From assembly GCA_964017185.1 (NCBI GenBank), contig OZ024871.1:29860488-29924487 (forward strand): a stretch of 64,000 nt of DNA. Direction: 5' to 3'. Position 1 is the stretch's first letter. Every line of letters starts with the position of its first letter. The notes below the pieces were generated by a model, which was not told the origin of the DNA, searched no databases, and saw nothing but the letters and a program-made list of their open reading frames with translations. Shown one piece after another: positions 38,000-50,600 of this stretch. A program made the position numbers and the translations under genes. The stretch comes from Rugalucina vietnamica (Eukaryota; Mollusca; Bivalvia; Lucinida; Lucinidae).

Positions 38000-38355
38000 C
38001 AGGGATTTTTTTCGGGTGTCTCAGGGGCCGAAATAAGGCCCTATTCCCAATGCAAATTAGGTGACTTTTTTCCCAATTTGAAGAAAAAAATTCCCAATCA
38101 CAGCTGAAAAAAAAATTTCAACAGTTCCTAAACATTGTGAAAATCAAACTCTGTTGTTTGAAATGATGTTAAATGTTGATTTTAAGTAATAATTTAATTA
38201 TTTAAAATGATTAACCTTAATTAACTATGTCAAATTGGAAAATATCATCAACTTTGAATGTTTTGAAAATTTCCCAAATTCTGGGTGTATGTCGCTAATT
38301 TTCCCAATCAGAAAGGCCCTAGGGCCCCTTCCCAAAATTGCAGAAAAAATCCCTG
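38000..38355. mobile_element. Non-autonomous element, CAGG ends and 5-bp TSD, copy 2
   Basis: 356 bp with terminal repeats CAGGGATTTTTTTC and GAAAAAATCCCTG, GGGCC-rich subterminal segments, and a 5-bp duplication GATAT (37995-37999 and 38356-38360). It shares only the terminal CAGG and the duplication length with the element at 36803, not its interior. Confidence 0.75.
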
Positions 38356-38360
38356 GATAT

Positions 38361-38984
38361 GCAAATGCAGCGATACAGAAGCTGCTGTGATACAGTAGTA
38401 ACTGAATATAATGGGTTTTGACGCACCCATCCAGAACCAGCATTTTTTTTTTTCATCTCGCTCTTCAGAGTAGCTGAAACAACACAAGACTCAAAAGTCG
38501 TAAGAAGTCCCACAAAAATTTTGAAAATCGGTTCACTAATAAAAAAATTATGCCCAAAGATTATTTCGAATAGGCCTTTTGCATGTGCAAGGGAGGTAAC
38601 CCAAACATCTTAAAATTGAAAATCAAGCAAATCTGTGGAATAATTTTAAGAGTTTGGCGCTCAGCTATATGCATAAAATACAATTTTGTTTTGGTTTGGT
38701 TCATTTTGAATGAAAATAACAAAAGATTTTTTTTGGGAAAATAGTTACTTCCCTTATTGACATTATTACTACAATGGAAAAATCCCTATTCACAATTATT
38801 TTCTGGCATAAAATTTTTATTTGTTAACCCATTTTCAATTTTTTGTGGCACTTTTTAAGACTTTTGGAATGCAAAATGGTGACATGGTCAAATTTTTCTT
38901 GAGATCTTTCAAAAAAGTGAGATTTTGAAAAGTGCAGTTTCTGGAAGATGGTGTATAGACAGTATTCTATTGTAGTTTGAACTT
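38361..38984. other. Unassigned AT-rich sequence
   Basis: No gene or recognised repeat; weak extension of the duplicated block may reach into its right part. Confidence 0.3.
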
Positions 38985-39826
38985 TTCCAAAGCTATTCAA
39001 AATTTTTTTGGTAGCCAAAATAGTAGACTTGTACAACTCAGCTGATGTTTACAATCTCCATGGGCTGAAATGACTCGTCATCCATTCCGAATGTACATTC
39101 AGCCTCGTGTCCATCCATAAAACAACATGGCAAAAATTAGCCGTTTGTACACTCAATTGCTTCACCTAGAATTCTATTGTTAATACAAAGAAATGGTCAC
39201 CAACACTTCTCTATTTGATGAAACACTCATTTAACTTTCTAACAATCAACATTTCTCCGCAAAATTCTGCGTCTTCTTTTTTTAACAGATTCATTTTTTC
39301 ACTTGTCTGTCAGTGTGTCCAATCTGCGGGGCTGTTTCTGGAGCCAGCCGAACACATATTGTGACGTTACGGAAACTGACGTCGAACATTAATTTATTCC
39401 AGTTGAAAGGTCAATCTTTGGTCTTGGCCAATCATACACACACACATTTCTACAAATGATGTCATTCAGGTCGGCCGTTTTGATTATATTTGAGGTCATC
39501 ATGATGTTGCAACACGCACTGCATTATACTAATTGGTACTAATTGGACAATGTCTATAATATCAGAAATTAATTATCCGTAAACCTACGAACATATTATA
39601 CGGAAGATTTAAGTACACTGTTGTGTAGAAGTTGAAGTTTTTAAACACGATTTAAACCGCTAAAAATGGGCAAAACATGTTGGATTTATTTTTTTTCTAA
39701 AATCATAATAAACACGTTAGTATCCCATCAGTGAAGTGTCTTCTTCTGGGATTATCTTGAAAAAGTTGGAATTATTGTCAGTTCATTTCACCATTGATCA
39801 ACCAACTGGGATCACAACAAAAATGA
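38985..39826 (-). repeat. Duplicated promoter-like block, copy 2 (uninterrupted)
   Basis: Reverse-complement homologue of 2113-2899 plus 6015-6045. The site corresponding to the foldback insertion is intact at about 39050-39066 (GAGATTGTAAACATCAGCTG on the minus strand). It lies about 1 kb upstream of the ELAC2 start. CRE sites are more decayed than in copy 1. Confidence 0.6.
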
Positions 39827-40225
39827 CAGAAAAACAGGGCACCCAAACAAAATCTGACACAGCCTTAACTAAACATTCATGTTTTACTTTAAATACTTAG
39901 ATATAACAGTTAAGGGTTGGTAATGACTTATTACTATCTGGCCTTTGGTAAAAAACTATGGCAGTTCTAAAAATGGAAGAAACATAAAGGAGCGTCGAAC
40001 TAGATGTGCGTCAAAATACATTACTGAACAATATGATCATCAGTTTAACATTTTTATTAATGACAGGTTCGCCTCAGTCAAGGTAGAACAGGATACCAGG
40101 GCTCATTGCTGTATTCGATATACTTTTTACTGAGGAGACCAGGCTTTAAATGGCAGCTAAATAAATGAAATATTCCTTGATTCAGAGCATCACATTCAAA
40201 TGTAGATTTACCTTGATTCCTGGGG

Positions 40226-40465
40226 GAAAGAATAGAATAGAATTGAATAGATTGAATCACCAAATCAAGTACACTCCAATTGCAAAATTGTACGCAGAAA
40301 GACAGTCAGAATTTGAATATACCTAACAATATATATTGAATACATGTAATACCATTTAGAACATGAGAGAAAGAATAGAATAGAATTGAATAAATTGAAT
40401 CACCAAATGAAGGACTCACCAATAGCAAAAATGTACGCAGAATGACAGTCAAAATTTGAATAGAA
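40226..40465 (+). repeat. Tandem repeat of ~147 bp, two copies
   Basis: GAAAGAATAGAATAGAATTG, TTGAATCACCAAAT and TGTACGCAGAA..GACAGTCA occur twice, offset by about 147 bp, upstream of ELAC2. Confidence 0.8.
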
Positions 40466-40782
40466 CAATACTGGAATATTTATCAGATTATTGGATTTCC
40501 TCCTTTTGTTATTGACAATCAACTGATTTGTATCATGTCTTCACGAGCCTCAACGCGGCGAGTGAGGTTGTGATGAAAGATCACTCAAAGTGTGATTTAA
40601 TTTACAGATTCGGTTCAGAAGTGTGTTAGGACAGCTTTTATGTTTGATGAACATATGCTTCAATCTGAACTATTATGGAGTGGAAAAGGAAAAGAGCCTT
40701 TGATATATTTGAGCAACTAAGATCATCTTCAACACACACATACAAAAAATAAAAATAGAATACTAATATATAATAGAAAGAC

Positions 40783-41678
40783 ATGATAGAAAAATATGTC
40801 AACCCCAGAACACGGCGTTTTGTAAAAGTGCTTAAAAGTGGAGCCTTTGATGGCGCGAGATCAGTTGTTTTGGAAACACATAAGCAGAAATACCTTTTTA
40901 ATTGTGGAGAGGGAACATACAGATGTCTTCTAGACACTAAGCTTAAAACTGAACAGTGGAAAATAAAAGATATATTGATTACCCATAAATCATGGGAAAA
41001 CCTTGGCGGCCTGTATGCTATGCTATTCCGAAGAAAATTAGGTGATATGCTCCCTCCAGCAATAAAATTGGGCAGCGAATCAGGCTCTACATTAAAGGAT
41101 GCCAATAGCAAAGTAAACATTCATGGGCCTCCAGATGTGGAGAATGTGTTGTTAGAGCCATACAATCTAGATCAGTATGACTGTGATTTTACTGATGTAC
41201 TTACTCACACTCAGAAACATGAGATAAGTAAAGGTTCATACAGTGATTCTGAATTTGATATAGAATATGTTAAAATTCCAAAGTCTGCAAGCCTTCAGAC
41301 AAATACAGACAAAACAGACTCAGACTTTTCTGTGGCATATATTGTGAAACCAAAACCAATAGCAATAATAGACAATTCAAAAGTAAATGCTCTTGGTATT
41401 GGTGAAGACGGTAAGAGGAAATCAGCATCATTTTGGGAAAAGCCCAATACCATTTATAATGGGAGAGTGATAGTCAGAGGAGAGACTGACAATCAGCCTG
41501 AACCTGTGCCCCTGGTTGTTGTTCTAGAGTGTCCGAATGATGATTTCTTGGAGTCTATGATCTCTTCCGACAAGCTGAATGACCTGTCAGAGCACAAGGA
41601 TTGTCAGCCTCAGCTGATGATACATATGAGTCCGGCAGATGTGGTAGACAGAGAGGAGTACAGGATGTTTCTTGACAG
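40783..41678 (+). CDS. ELAC2: ELAC2-like exon 1, unusually long
   Basis: 896 bp without introns, about 298 residues, covering most of the N-terminal domain. The human gene, as I recall, splits this region among many exons. The frame is fully open. The exon stops within FLDR(F), where a GT donor is followed at once by a dispersed repeat. Confidence 0.85.
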
Positions 41679-44600
41679 GTTTGTCTCCGTAACTTACATT
41701 ATGAAAACTTGCCCATGCAGTATACAGAGATTTCTTTTTAAGAGGAAAAAATTGAAAATTTCATTGGGAAAAAAATTGATGTTTTTCTTATTTTTGCTCA
41801 AAACATAGATTGTGGGTTCACATTAGAACCGCCTCACCGAGTACCCACAATCTATGTTTTGGAGCAAAAATAAGAAAAATTCCCTGCATACCCCAGTTTT
41901 ACTATATAAAAAGTGGGGTTTAAGTGGGGTATTCATTACATGGACATGTTTTCATGATGTTTGCTCACCTGAGCCATAGGCTCTCAGGGCGAGCTTATAG
42001 GATAGGCAGCTACACAGCGTCCATCTGTTGTTATCCACCATTTTCAAAGCTCTTCTTCTCTGAAACCTCTTGGCCAATCAAAGCCAAATTTTGTGTGAAG
42101 CATCTATAAGAGGGGGAACCAATGTGTACATAAATAATGCAGGTCAGTACATAAATAATGCAGGTCACAAGATCAAGATGACCATTATGGTAAAAACCAT
42201 TCAAAAATCATCTTCTCTGGAGCTGGTGGACCAATTTCAACAAACTTGGCATGTAGCACCAGGGACTAGAGTTCTACAATGTGGTCATTAATTATGACCT
42301 GTGATGACCTTGATCTATTTTACGGTAAGGTCAACATAGGTGGCACAAGGTTTTGAATTTGGAAAATTGTTAAAATGTCATTTGAAGGGAATGGGCAGAT
42401 GAAGTTAATGGACTGAAGATTTATGATTCTGAAAAAAACTGGACCCCAGTGTTTGGTCTGCCCCCACTCCAGGGCAATTTGTATTTAGGGAGTACTGGAA
42501 TAATACAAGCAGCGTCATGAGAAAACCAGATTTTTGCATATGCAAAAACAAAGGTGCAGATCAGCTTCGCAGTTAGCTTGTTTCCGCTACACAGATAGTA
42601 CATTTCCTCTACTTTCTAAATCCAAAATGTCCAGCCTCTGGCCATCTGCTCTGTTTGTGTCAGACCTGATCTGAAACCCCTAAGACCGGTTTTCTCGCGT
42701 TGCGGCTCATACTTTCTTTGAAGGGAAAACAAAAGCTTTGATCAGCAGGGAGGTTCCTGTATATCCATGAAATTTGTATAAGCAAAAGACGTGAGCCTGT
42801 GCATGAGCAAACCAACAATTTGGGTTTCCGACCAGGTCCAACACAAACCAGGCTGTACAGTCACAGAATAAAGATAGAAACTTGAAACTTTTGATATAAG
42901 TAGAAGAGGAATTATACTATCCATGTGGCGAAAACAAAGGGGTTGATCAGCTGTTCAGTTACTGCACAGCTGATCTGCGTCTTTGTTTTGGCATATGCAA
43001 ATTGCTGGTTTTCTCATGCGAAGAATCATGTTTTCTCATGATGTGGCTTTAATGGTACAGTATGTACTGTATGATTCGCTACAGATTTTATTTGAGTTTT
43101 AGTTTAGCATCCCAGTCAACAGCTATGATCATGTCGGGACGGTGCTGCCATTAAATAGGACTTTTGTTACGACCTAGCATAACTAGACAGGTACAGCGAA
43201 AAACAACCAAGTAATTTAAACTTAACAATATTTAATCAAACAAATAAATGCTGCAAATACATACAAACAAACAAACAGATAAGTAAATAAATAAATAAAT
43301 AACTTACAAAGTTAATGTCAAATAAGTCCTTGTCCCTCAAATGTAAGTCCACAATCCAGTAACCAGAATATGAGCACATGTATATTTTAATCCACACTTT
43401 TCTTCTAATCCAAAACACTAGTGAAACAACCAAAATTATATACTTTAAATCACTTCAAATTTCTGAATACCTACGACTGAATTGGGACCTATATTTATAC
43501 ATCTAAGGAAATTCTCCAGGTTTCTAGAGAATGATATAATAAACTTTTCTCTAGAAAAGAAACGAACTAAACGAAAGTTCTTTTAAATTCTCCAAAGAGA
43601 ATTTAGAATTCTCCAGAGAGAATTCAAGGCCGCAACGACCATCAAGACTAAACGAGAGTCCACTAGACCCTTCGAGATCTCAGTAGTATACATAGTCCAA
43701 ATATATTTTTAACTTATGGTAAAAAAAAAACACTCACTCCATTTTCATCTGGAATTATCCACAAAGTGCTCATAGAATTTTCTATACTTCTAAATTATAT
43801 AACAGTGATAAAAATAATCAATGACATTCTTCTACAAAGTTCTAGATAATAAATTGTAGAAACATAAAAAGAAATATATATTAATTAATTGGGTTACTCC
43901 CCTTTGATTATATATATATAAATTATAAGTAATAGCTTTTAAAAGAATCAATATTATTGAATCAATTATATATAACACTTCCCCTCTTCAACGAAAAGAA
44001 AGTTTTGTGAAATAAAACTTTCTTTTGCAATACACATATGCAAACATACAAGGCAAAACTGTCAAGCTCTTGAAAGGGTGTCTGGAATTATATTATCTCT
44101 ACCTTTTATGTGTCTAATGTCAAGATTGTGCTCTTGCAACATGAGACTAATGCTCTAGCTAATACTCAGATGGAGTCTATTTTTCAGATTAACAGTATAA
44201 ATAGAGCTGAAACACTTTTAAGTATGGCCCAAACAGAACAAAAAATTCTGACAAGCCCAATTCCAAACATACCTGACCTTCTTATCATAAAGTAAGTTTG
44301 TCAAAGGCTCAGCTATAACTGAAAAATTATTACAGAACTTTCTGTAATATCCAGCCATACCCAAAAAGCGCATCAGTTGCCGTTTTCCTGTAGGTACAGG
44401 AAAATCTGATATAGCCTCAACTTTGGCTTCTACAGGTCTGACCTGACCTTGTCCAACAATATGTCCTAGAAATGTCAAACTATCATGGCAAAATTCACTT
44501 TTCGGTAAGTTTATTGTCAGTTTAGCATCACTGAGTCTTTTGAAGAATTCTCTGATGATCTCCAGGTGTTGTTTCCACTCTTCACTGTAGATGATGGCAT

Positions 44601-47600
44601 CGTCGATGTAAGCTTTACACCCATCCAGACCGAAAATCAAACTATTAACCAAGCGAACCAAGCAACATTTCAGCGCTTTCAGTTTATTTCGAAATCGTCT
44701 TTCTGTAGTAACACATTCTAAAATCTCCTTTGGACTGTCTGTATATGGAATCTGCCAAAACCTTTTCAAAAGATCGAATTTTGTCACATATTTGGCGTGA
44801 CCAATGTTGTTGATGCAGTCATCAATTCTTGGTATGGGAAATGTGTCAGTTTTTGTGACAGAATTTACTTTTCTATAGTCTGTGCACATTCGAAATGTCC
44901 CATCAGATTTTGGCACAAGTATACAAGGAGAACTCCATTCACTTTGACTAGGTTCTATAAAGTCATTGTCCAGCAAATACTTAACTTCTTTCCTGAGATA
45001 TTGTTGTCTTTCAGGATGAAGTCTATACGGATGTTGTTTCACCGGTTTTGCTCCTTCAATAATGTCTACATCATGGTAGATTTTATCGGTTCTGGATGGA
45101 ATGTCCGGAAATAAGTGCTCATATTCAAGAATTAATTGTTTTAGTTCATGTTTCTTGTCCGGATCTAGATGTGACAGTTTCTGATCGAGGTCATGCAGAA
45201 TGTCAGAATTCTGGAGTTTTGAGGATAATGGTTCACAGTTCACAGAGTTCATCTCTTCAAAGTCTGTCTGATTTTGTTCATGAGGGACAGAATTAACTAT
45301 GTTTACTGAGGAAATAACTGAACTATCATTATCACTATCCCTATCAATGTACTTTTTAAGCATGTTAATATGACATAATTGTTTTTGCTTGCGCCTCCCA
45401 GGAGTGTTAACAATGTAATTTACATCACTTAACCTTTTCTCAACAGTATATGGACCATAATATCTAGCTTGTAATGGCCTGCCAGGAATGGGCAAAAGAG
45501 CAATCACCTTGTCTCCAGGGTCAAAATTTCTGTTCTGAGCATTTTCATCAAAATGCAACTTCATTTTGCTCTGAGCTGACTTAAGATTGGACCGAGCAAC
45601 TTCCCAAGCTTTTGTCAATCTAGTTTTGAAGTCAGACACATACTGAAGTAAGTTCAAAGGACTGTCATTACTTGAAAGAAACTTCTCTTTCATAAGTTTT
45701 AAAGGTCCACGAACAGTGTGTCCGAAAACAAGTTCAAACGGACTGAACCCAAGAGACTCTTGTACTGACTCTCTGACAGCAAATAATAGCAAATGTATGC
45801 CTTCATCCCAATCTTTTTCGGTGTCAAAGCAGTAAGATCTGATCATGTTCTTCAAAGTTTGATGGAATCTTTCCAAAGCACCTTGACTTTCAGGATGATA
45901 AGCTGATGACTTGTATTGTTTAATGCCAAGTTCATGCATTACTTGCTGAAATGTTCCTGACATAAAATTGGAACCCTGATCTGATTGGACTGATTTTGGA
46001 AGACCTACAAGTGTGAAAAACTTTACAAGGGCCTTAACTATTGTTTTCGTCTTGATATTCCTGAGTGGAATTGCTTCAGGAAAACGTGTTGAAGCACACA
46101 TTATAGTCAAGAGATATTGGCAACCTGATTTAGTCTTGGGTAACGGACCTACACAGTCAATGATAATCCTACTAAATGGTTCATCAAATGCAGGAATAGG
46201 CTGTAAATTAGCTTTTGGAATAGTCTGATTAGGTTTTCCTACCATTTGACAAGTGTGACAGGATTTGCAATGTTGGGAAACATCAGATTTTAATCCTGGC
46301 CAGTAGAAATGCTTGAGAATTTTGTGGTAAGTCTTATTTATCCCTAAATGACCTGACATGGGAGTTTCATGGGCCAAGTTTAAGATTTCAGGACGATAAG
46401 CCTTAGGAACCACAATTTGGTGATTTATGGTCCATTCGTCTTCCGCTGAAACATCAGGAGGACGCCATTTTCTCATTAAGATGTCATTTTTGACATAAAA
46501 ACAAACAGGAACCTGAGAAATTTCATTTTCATCTAAAGCCCTTTCAAATAAAGGCGAGATTTCAGGATCACTGTGCTGTTCTTGACAAAGTTGTGACCTT
46601 GACATTTGGTCGTGACCTTGGTCAAAAATTGAAGGTGAAAGGTCATTGTCTGACCTTTGATTGTTGAAGTCAGTTTGACTTGAAGAAAGAGATTTTGAAA
46701 TCTCATCATGAAAAGACTGACCTATAAAAGTGTCAGTTAAGTCAATATCCTGTATCCCATCATTCAATTTGACTTTCTTTGCCATAGCCCTTGTAACGGC
46801 ACATGAAGGGTAAAGATCAGGAATTTCCTGCTCAATGGGATCAGGCAATTGATCCTCACAAGGTGTATTGGTCAAAAGTGGGTTTACCACAACCTTATCT
46901 CCGGCTAAGTCATTGCCTAATAGCAAGTGAACACCTTTAAAAGGTAAAGAAGGCCTAATACCTACAGCCACAGGACCAGAAACTAAGTCTGAAGACAAAT
47001 AAATGTTATGGAGCGGTACATTAACAAATCCACACTCTACTCCCTGAATAAGGACACTTGTCCCAGTTGAAGTCTTCTCGGAAAAAGGCAGGGTATCTGC
47101 TAAAATAAGAGACTGAGAAGCTCCGGTATCTCGTAAGATTTTAATAGGGGTAGACTGGGCAGAATCACTAGTAAGTGACACAAAACCTTCTGATAAGAAT
47201 GGTTCATAAATCTCCATAATACAATCAGTCGCAGACGTTTTGGCCAAAATAGGATTTTCATCCTGAATAATCGACTGTGGTTTTGACCTTAAAGAAGTAA
47301 GACCTGTTGGTCTAGAATTATTTTGATTTTGTCTCTCTTTTCTTCTTTTCAAAGTTTCACATTCAGAAATGACGTGACCGTCACCTTTACAATAATTGCA
47401 AAACAGCCGGGGTGAGTATGAGGATCTTTGACCTTTGTTTTCACTAGTATCTTTATTTTTAGGATTATGTGAAGGACTGGAACTATCAGCTGTTAGTCCA
47501 GCTTGTGGTTGTGGATTAGGTTGAGGATGAGGAGAATTATTTCTCTGTTGAGGGTTAAATGGTTTTGACTGAGGTGTATTAGGTTTAAATTGAGGGTTAA

Positions 47601-50600
47601 AAGGTTTCTTGTAAGGAGGTTTTCTATAATATGGCTTCTTATAATGTGGTTTGTAAATAAGCCTTTTGTCAATAAAAGAACTCTTATGAGTCAACGTATA
47701 ATCATCAGCTAAACGAGCTGCTACATCTAAAGTTTCTACTTCCCTTTCGTCAAGAAAAGATTTGACATCAGAGTGTATGCATCGTTTGAACTCTTCAACA
47801 AGCATGAGCTGTCTTAATTTTGCATGATCAGACTTTACATCCTTTGAAGAACACCACCTATCAAATAATTGCTCCTTAGTTCTAGCAAATTCTACATGGG
47901 TTTGATCATGTTCTTTCCTACAATTTCTGAATTTCTGCCTGTAAGCTTCAGGTACTAATTCATAAGCCTTAAGAATCAGATTTTTGACTGTGTCATAATC
48001 TGAACTTTGATCAAGTGGAAGCTGAGTGTAAATTTCTCGAGCTTTACCAATAACAACACTCTGTAGAAGCAAGGTCCAATGCTCTTTTGGCCATTTCAAA
48101 TTTTCTGCTACCTTCTCAAAATGTAAAAAATACTTATCTACTTCTTTTTCTTGAAATGGAGGAACGAGCCTGATATGCTTTGTAACATCAAATACTTTAC
48201 TAGGATCAAAAGACACAGGAGGCATTGATTTACTGCTTAATTCAAGCTCTTTCATTTTAATATCATAATGCATTCTTTCTTTTTCAAGTTCTATTTCTTT
48301 TAACATTTCTCTGTGTTTTTCCTTTTCTCGTTCTTCCATTTCCCTTTGCTTTGCCTTTTCTCTTTCTTCCATATCTAATTTTTCTTTTAAAAGCCTTTCT
48401 TCTAACTCTATTTGTTTTTCCGACTTTTCTCTTTCAAACTCTCTTTGTTTTTCTTTCTCTCTTTCTTCCATTTCTCTTTGTTTTTCTCTTTCCCTTTCTT
48501 CAAATGCTAACTTTTGTTTTTCAAGCTCTAACTTTTCTTTTTGCATTCTTTCTTCCCTTTCTTCCTTATCTGCCCTTCTTTTTTCTTCAAATTCTAATCT
48601 TAATTTTTCCAGTTCAAGATGCCTTTTTAATTCTAACTCTTTCAACTGTATGTCGGTTTGTGAGACCATAATTAGAGATGTAGCTGAGGGTTCAAAAAAT
48701 TCCTCATCAACAAGAAACTGAATAATAACATTCTTAATTTCACGTTTTAACATAGATGTTTTGACATCAGGTATGCTATAATGACTAGCAATGTCTAAAA
48801 GATCACTCTTTTTGGCCAAGTTTAACAGCTCTTGAGAAGGCGCAGCAATGAAATCTTCAAGTTTGAATGACATGGTTGCTTTTTGCTGGTATGACAAACA
48901 ATAAATATCTTTTCAAATTCAGAATAAAATAGGTGCACAAAATGTTCAATCCCGGACGAGCCCCCAAAATCTGTTACGACCTAGCGTAACTAGACAGGTA
49001 CAGCGAAAAACAACCAAGTAATTTAAACTTAACAATATTTAATCAAACAAATAAATGCTGCAAATACATACAAACAAACAAACAGATAAGTAAATAAATA
49101 AATAAATAACTTACAAAGTTAATGTCAAATAAGTCCTTGTCCCTCAAATGTAAGTCCACAATCCAGTAACCAGAATATGAGCACATGTATATTTTAATCC
49201 ACACTTTTCTTCTAATCCAAAACACTAGTGAAACAACCAAAATTATATACTTTAAATCACTTCAAATTTCTGAATACCTACGACTGAATTGGGACCTATA
49301 TTTATACATCTAAGGCAATTCTCCAGGTTTCTAGAGAATGATATAATAAACTTTTCTCTAGAAAAGAAACGAACTAAACGAAAGTTCTTTTAAATTCTCC
49401 AAAGAGAATTTAGAATTCTCCAGAGAGAATTCAAGGCCGCAACGACCATCAAGACTAAACGAAAGTCCACTAGACCCTTCGAGATCTCAGTAGTATACAT
49501 AGTCCAAATATATTTTTAACTTATGGTAAAAAAAAAACACTCACTCCATTTTCATCTGGAATTATCCACAAAGTGCTCATAGAATTTTCTATACTTCTAA
49601 ATTATATAACAGTGATAAAAATAATCAATGACATTCTTCTACAAAGTTCTAGATAATAAATTGTAGAAACATAAAAAGAAATATATATTAATTAATTGGG
49701 TTACTCCCCTTTGATTATATATATATAAATTATAAGTAATAGCTTTTAAAAGAATCAATATTATTGAATCAATTATATATAACACTTTTACCAAAAATTA
49801 TTAAAAAGGGCTTCAAATATAACCATCCATTTAAGCCATATTAAAGGTTTATACAGATGTTTGACTTGAACCACTTCTCCTGGGGAGAATAAAACCTGAG
49901 CAGATAACCAATAATCAGATGTTCAGTCTGTAGCTTAGAAGCTTTGCTTAGAGGCACAAGCTGGTCTGCCCCCACCTTGGGGCTATATACATGCAAATTA
50001 CCATAATATTCAAAGATCTTCTCTGAAACTGCTGCCCAATCAAAGCCAAATTTTATCAGAAGCATCTATATAAAGGGGGAACCAATAAATACATTAATAA
50101 ATCAGGTCACACGATCAAGATGGCCGCCATGCCCATATAAAATTTTGGTAAAAACCCTTTAAAAACATTCTTCTCTGGAACCGATGGACTGATTTCACCA
50201 AAACTTGGCATGTAGCATTGCGGACTAGAGTATTACAATGTTACAGGGTAAAACTTACTGGAAACGGGCAAATGGACAGAATATTTATGATTCGGTTGAC
50301 CATAATATTCAAACAAATATTATGGTATACATCCCATATCTCAGGTGAGCGTTTACAGGATCATTGGTCCTCTGGTTTTTATTGCAACCACCCTCCAAAG
50401 GTATAACATAAATCAATCAATCAATATAATTTCCCAACCAGCAATGGACTTTTTTTTTTTTTTTTTACATCAAATGAATAATAATGTGATAGTAATAAAT
50501 TGATGTTTTAGAATATAAGAAAATCCTTGCAAAATTTCCACAATCTATGTTCTTGAAGAAAAATAGGTATACCCCTGCAAACCCCAGTTTTACTGTATAA

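Larger units (their letters stand above)
43165..49784 (-). mobile_element. Gypsy-like LTR retrotransposon with Gmr1-type domain order
   Basis: About 6.6 kb, minus strand, in ELAC2 intron 1. Two 813-bp LTRs begin TG and end CA; CTTT(T) repeats flank the element. Next to the 5' LTR is an 18-nt primer-binding site fitting tRNA-Pro, as in murine leukaemia virus. A purine-rich tract adjoins the 3' LTR. The internal region has gag, protease, integrase and reverse transcriptase, in that order, with RNase H traces after RT. Integrase before RT in a Gypsy-like element is the hallmark of Gmr1 elements. It looks nearly whole, with perhaps one or two breaks, and young (LTRs differ at about three positions). 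Confidence 0.9.

Noticed and set aside
48351-48671. Plus-strand frame of hydrophobic F/L-rich residues resembling membrane segments
   Set aside because: It is the antisense shadow of the charged coiled coil in the LTR element's Gag.
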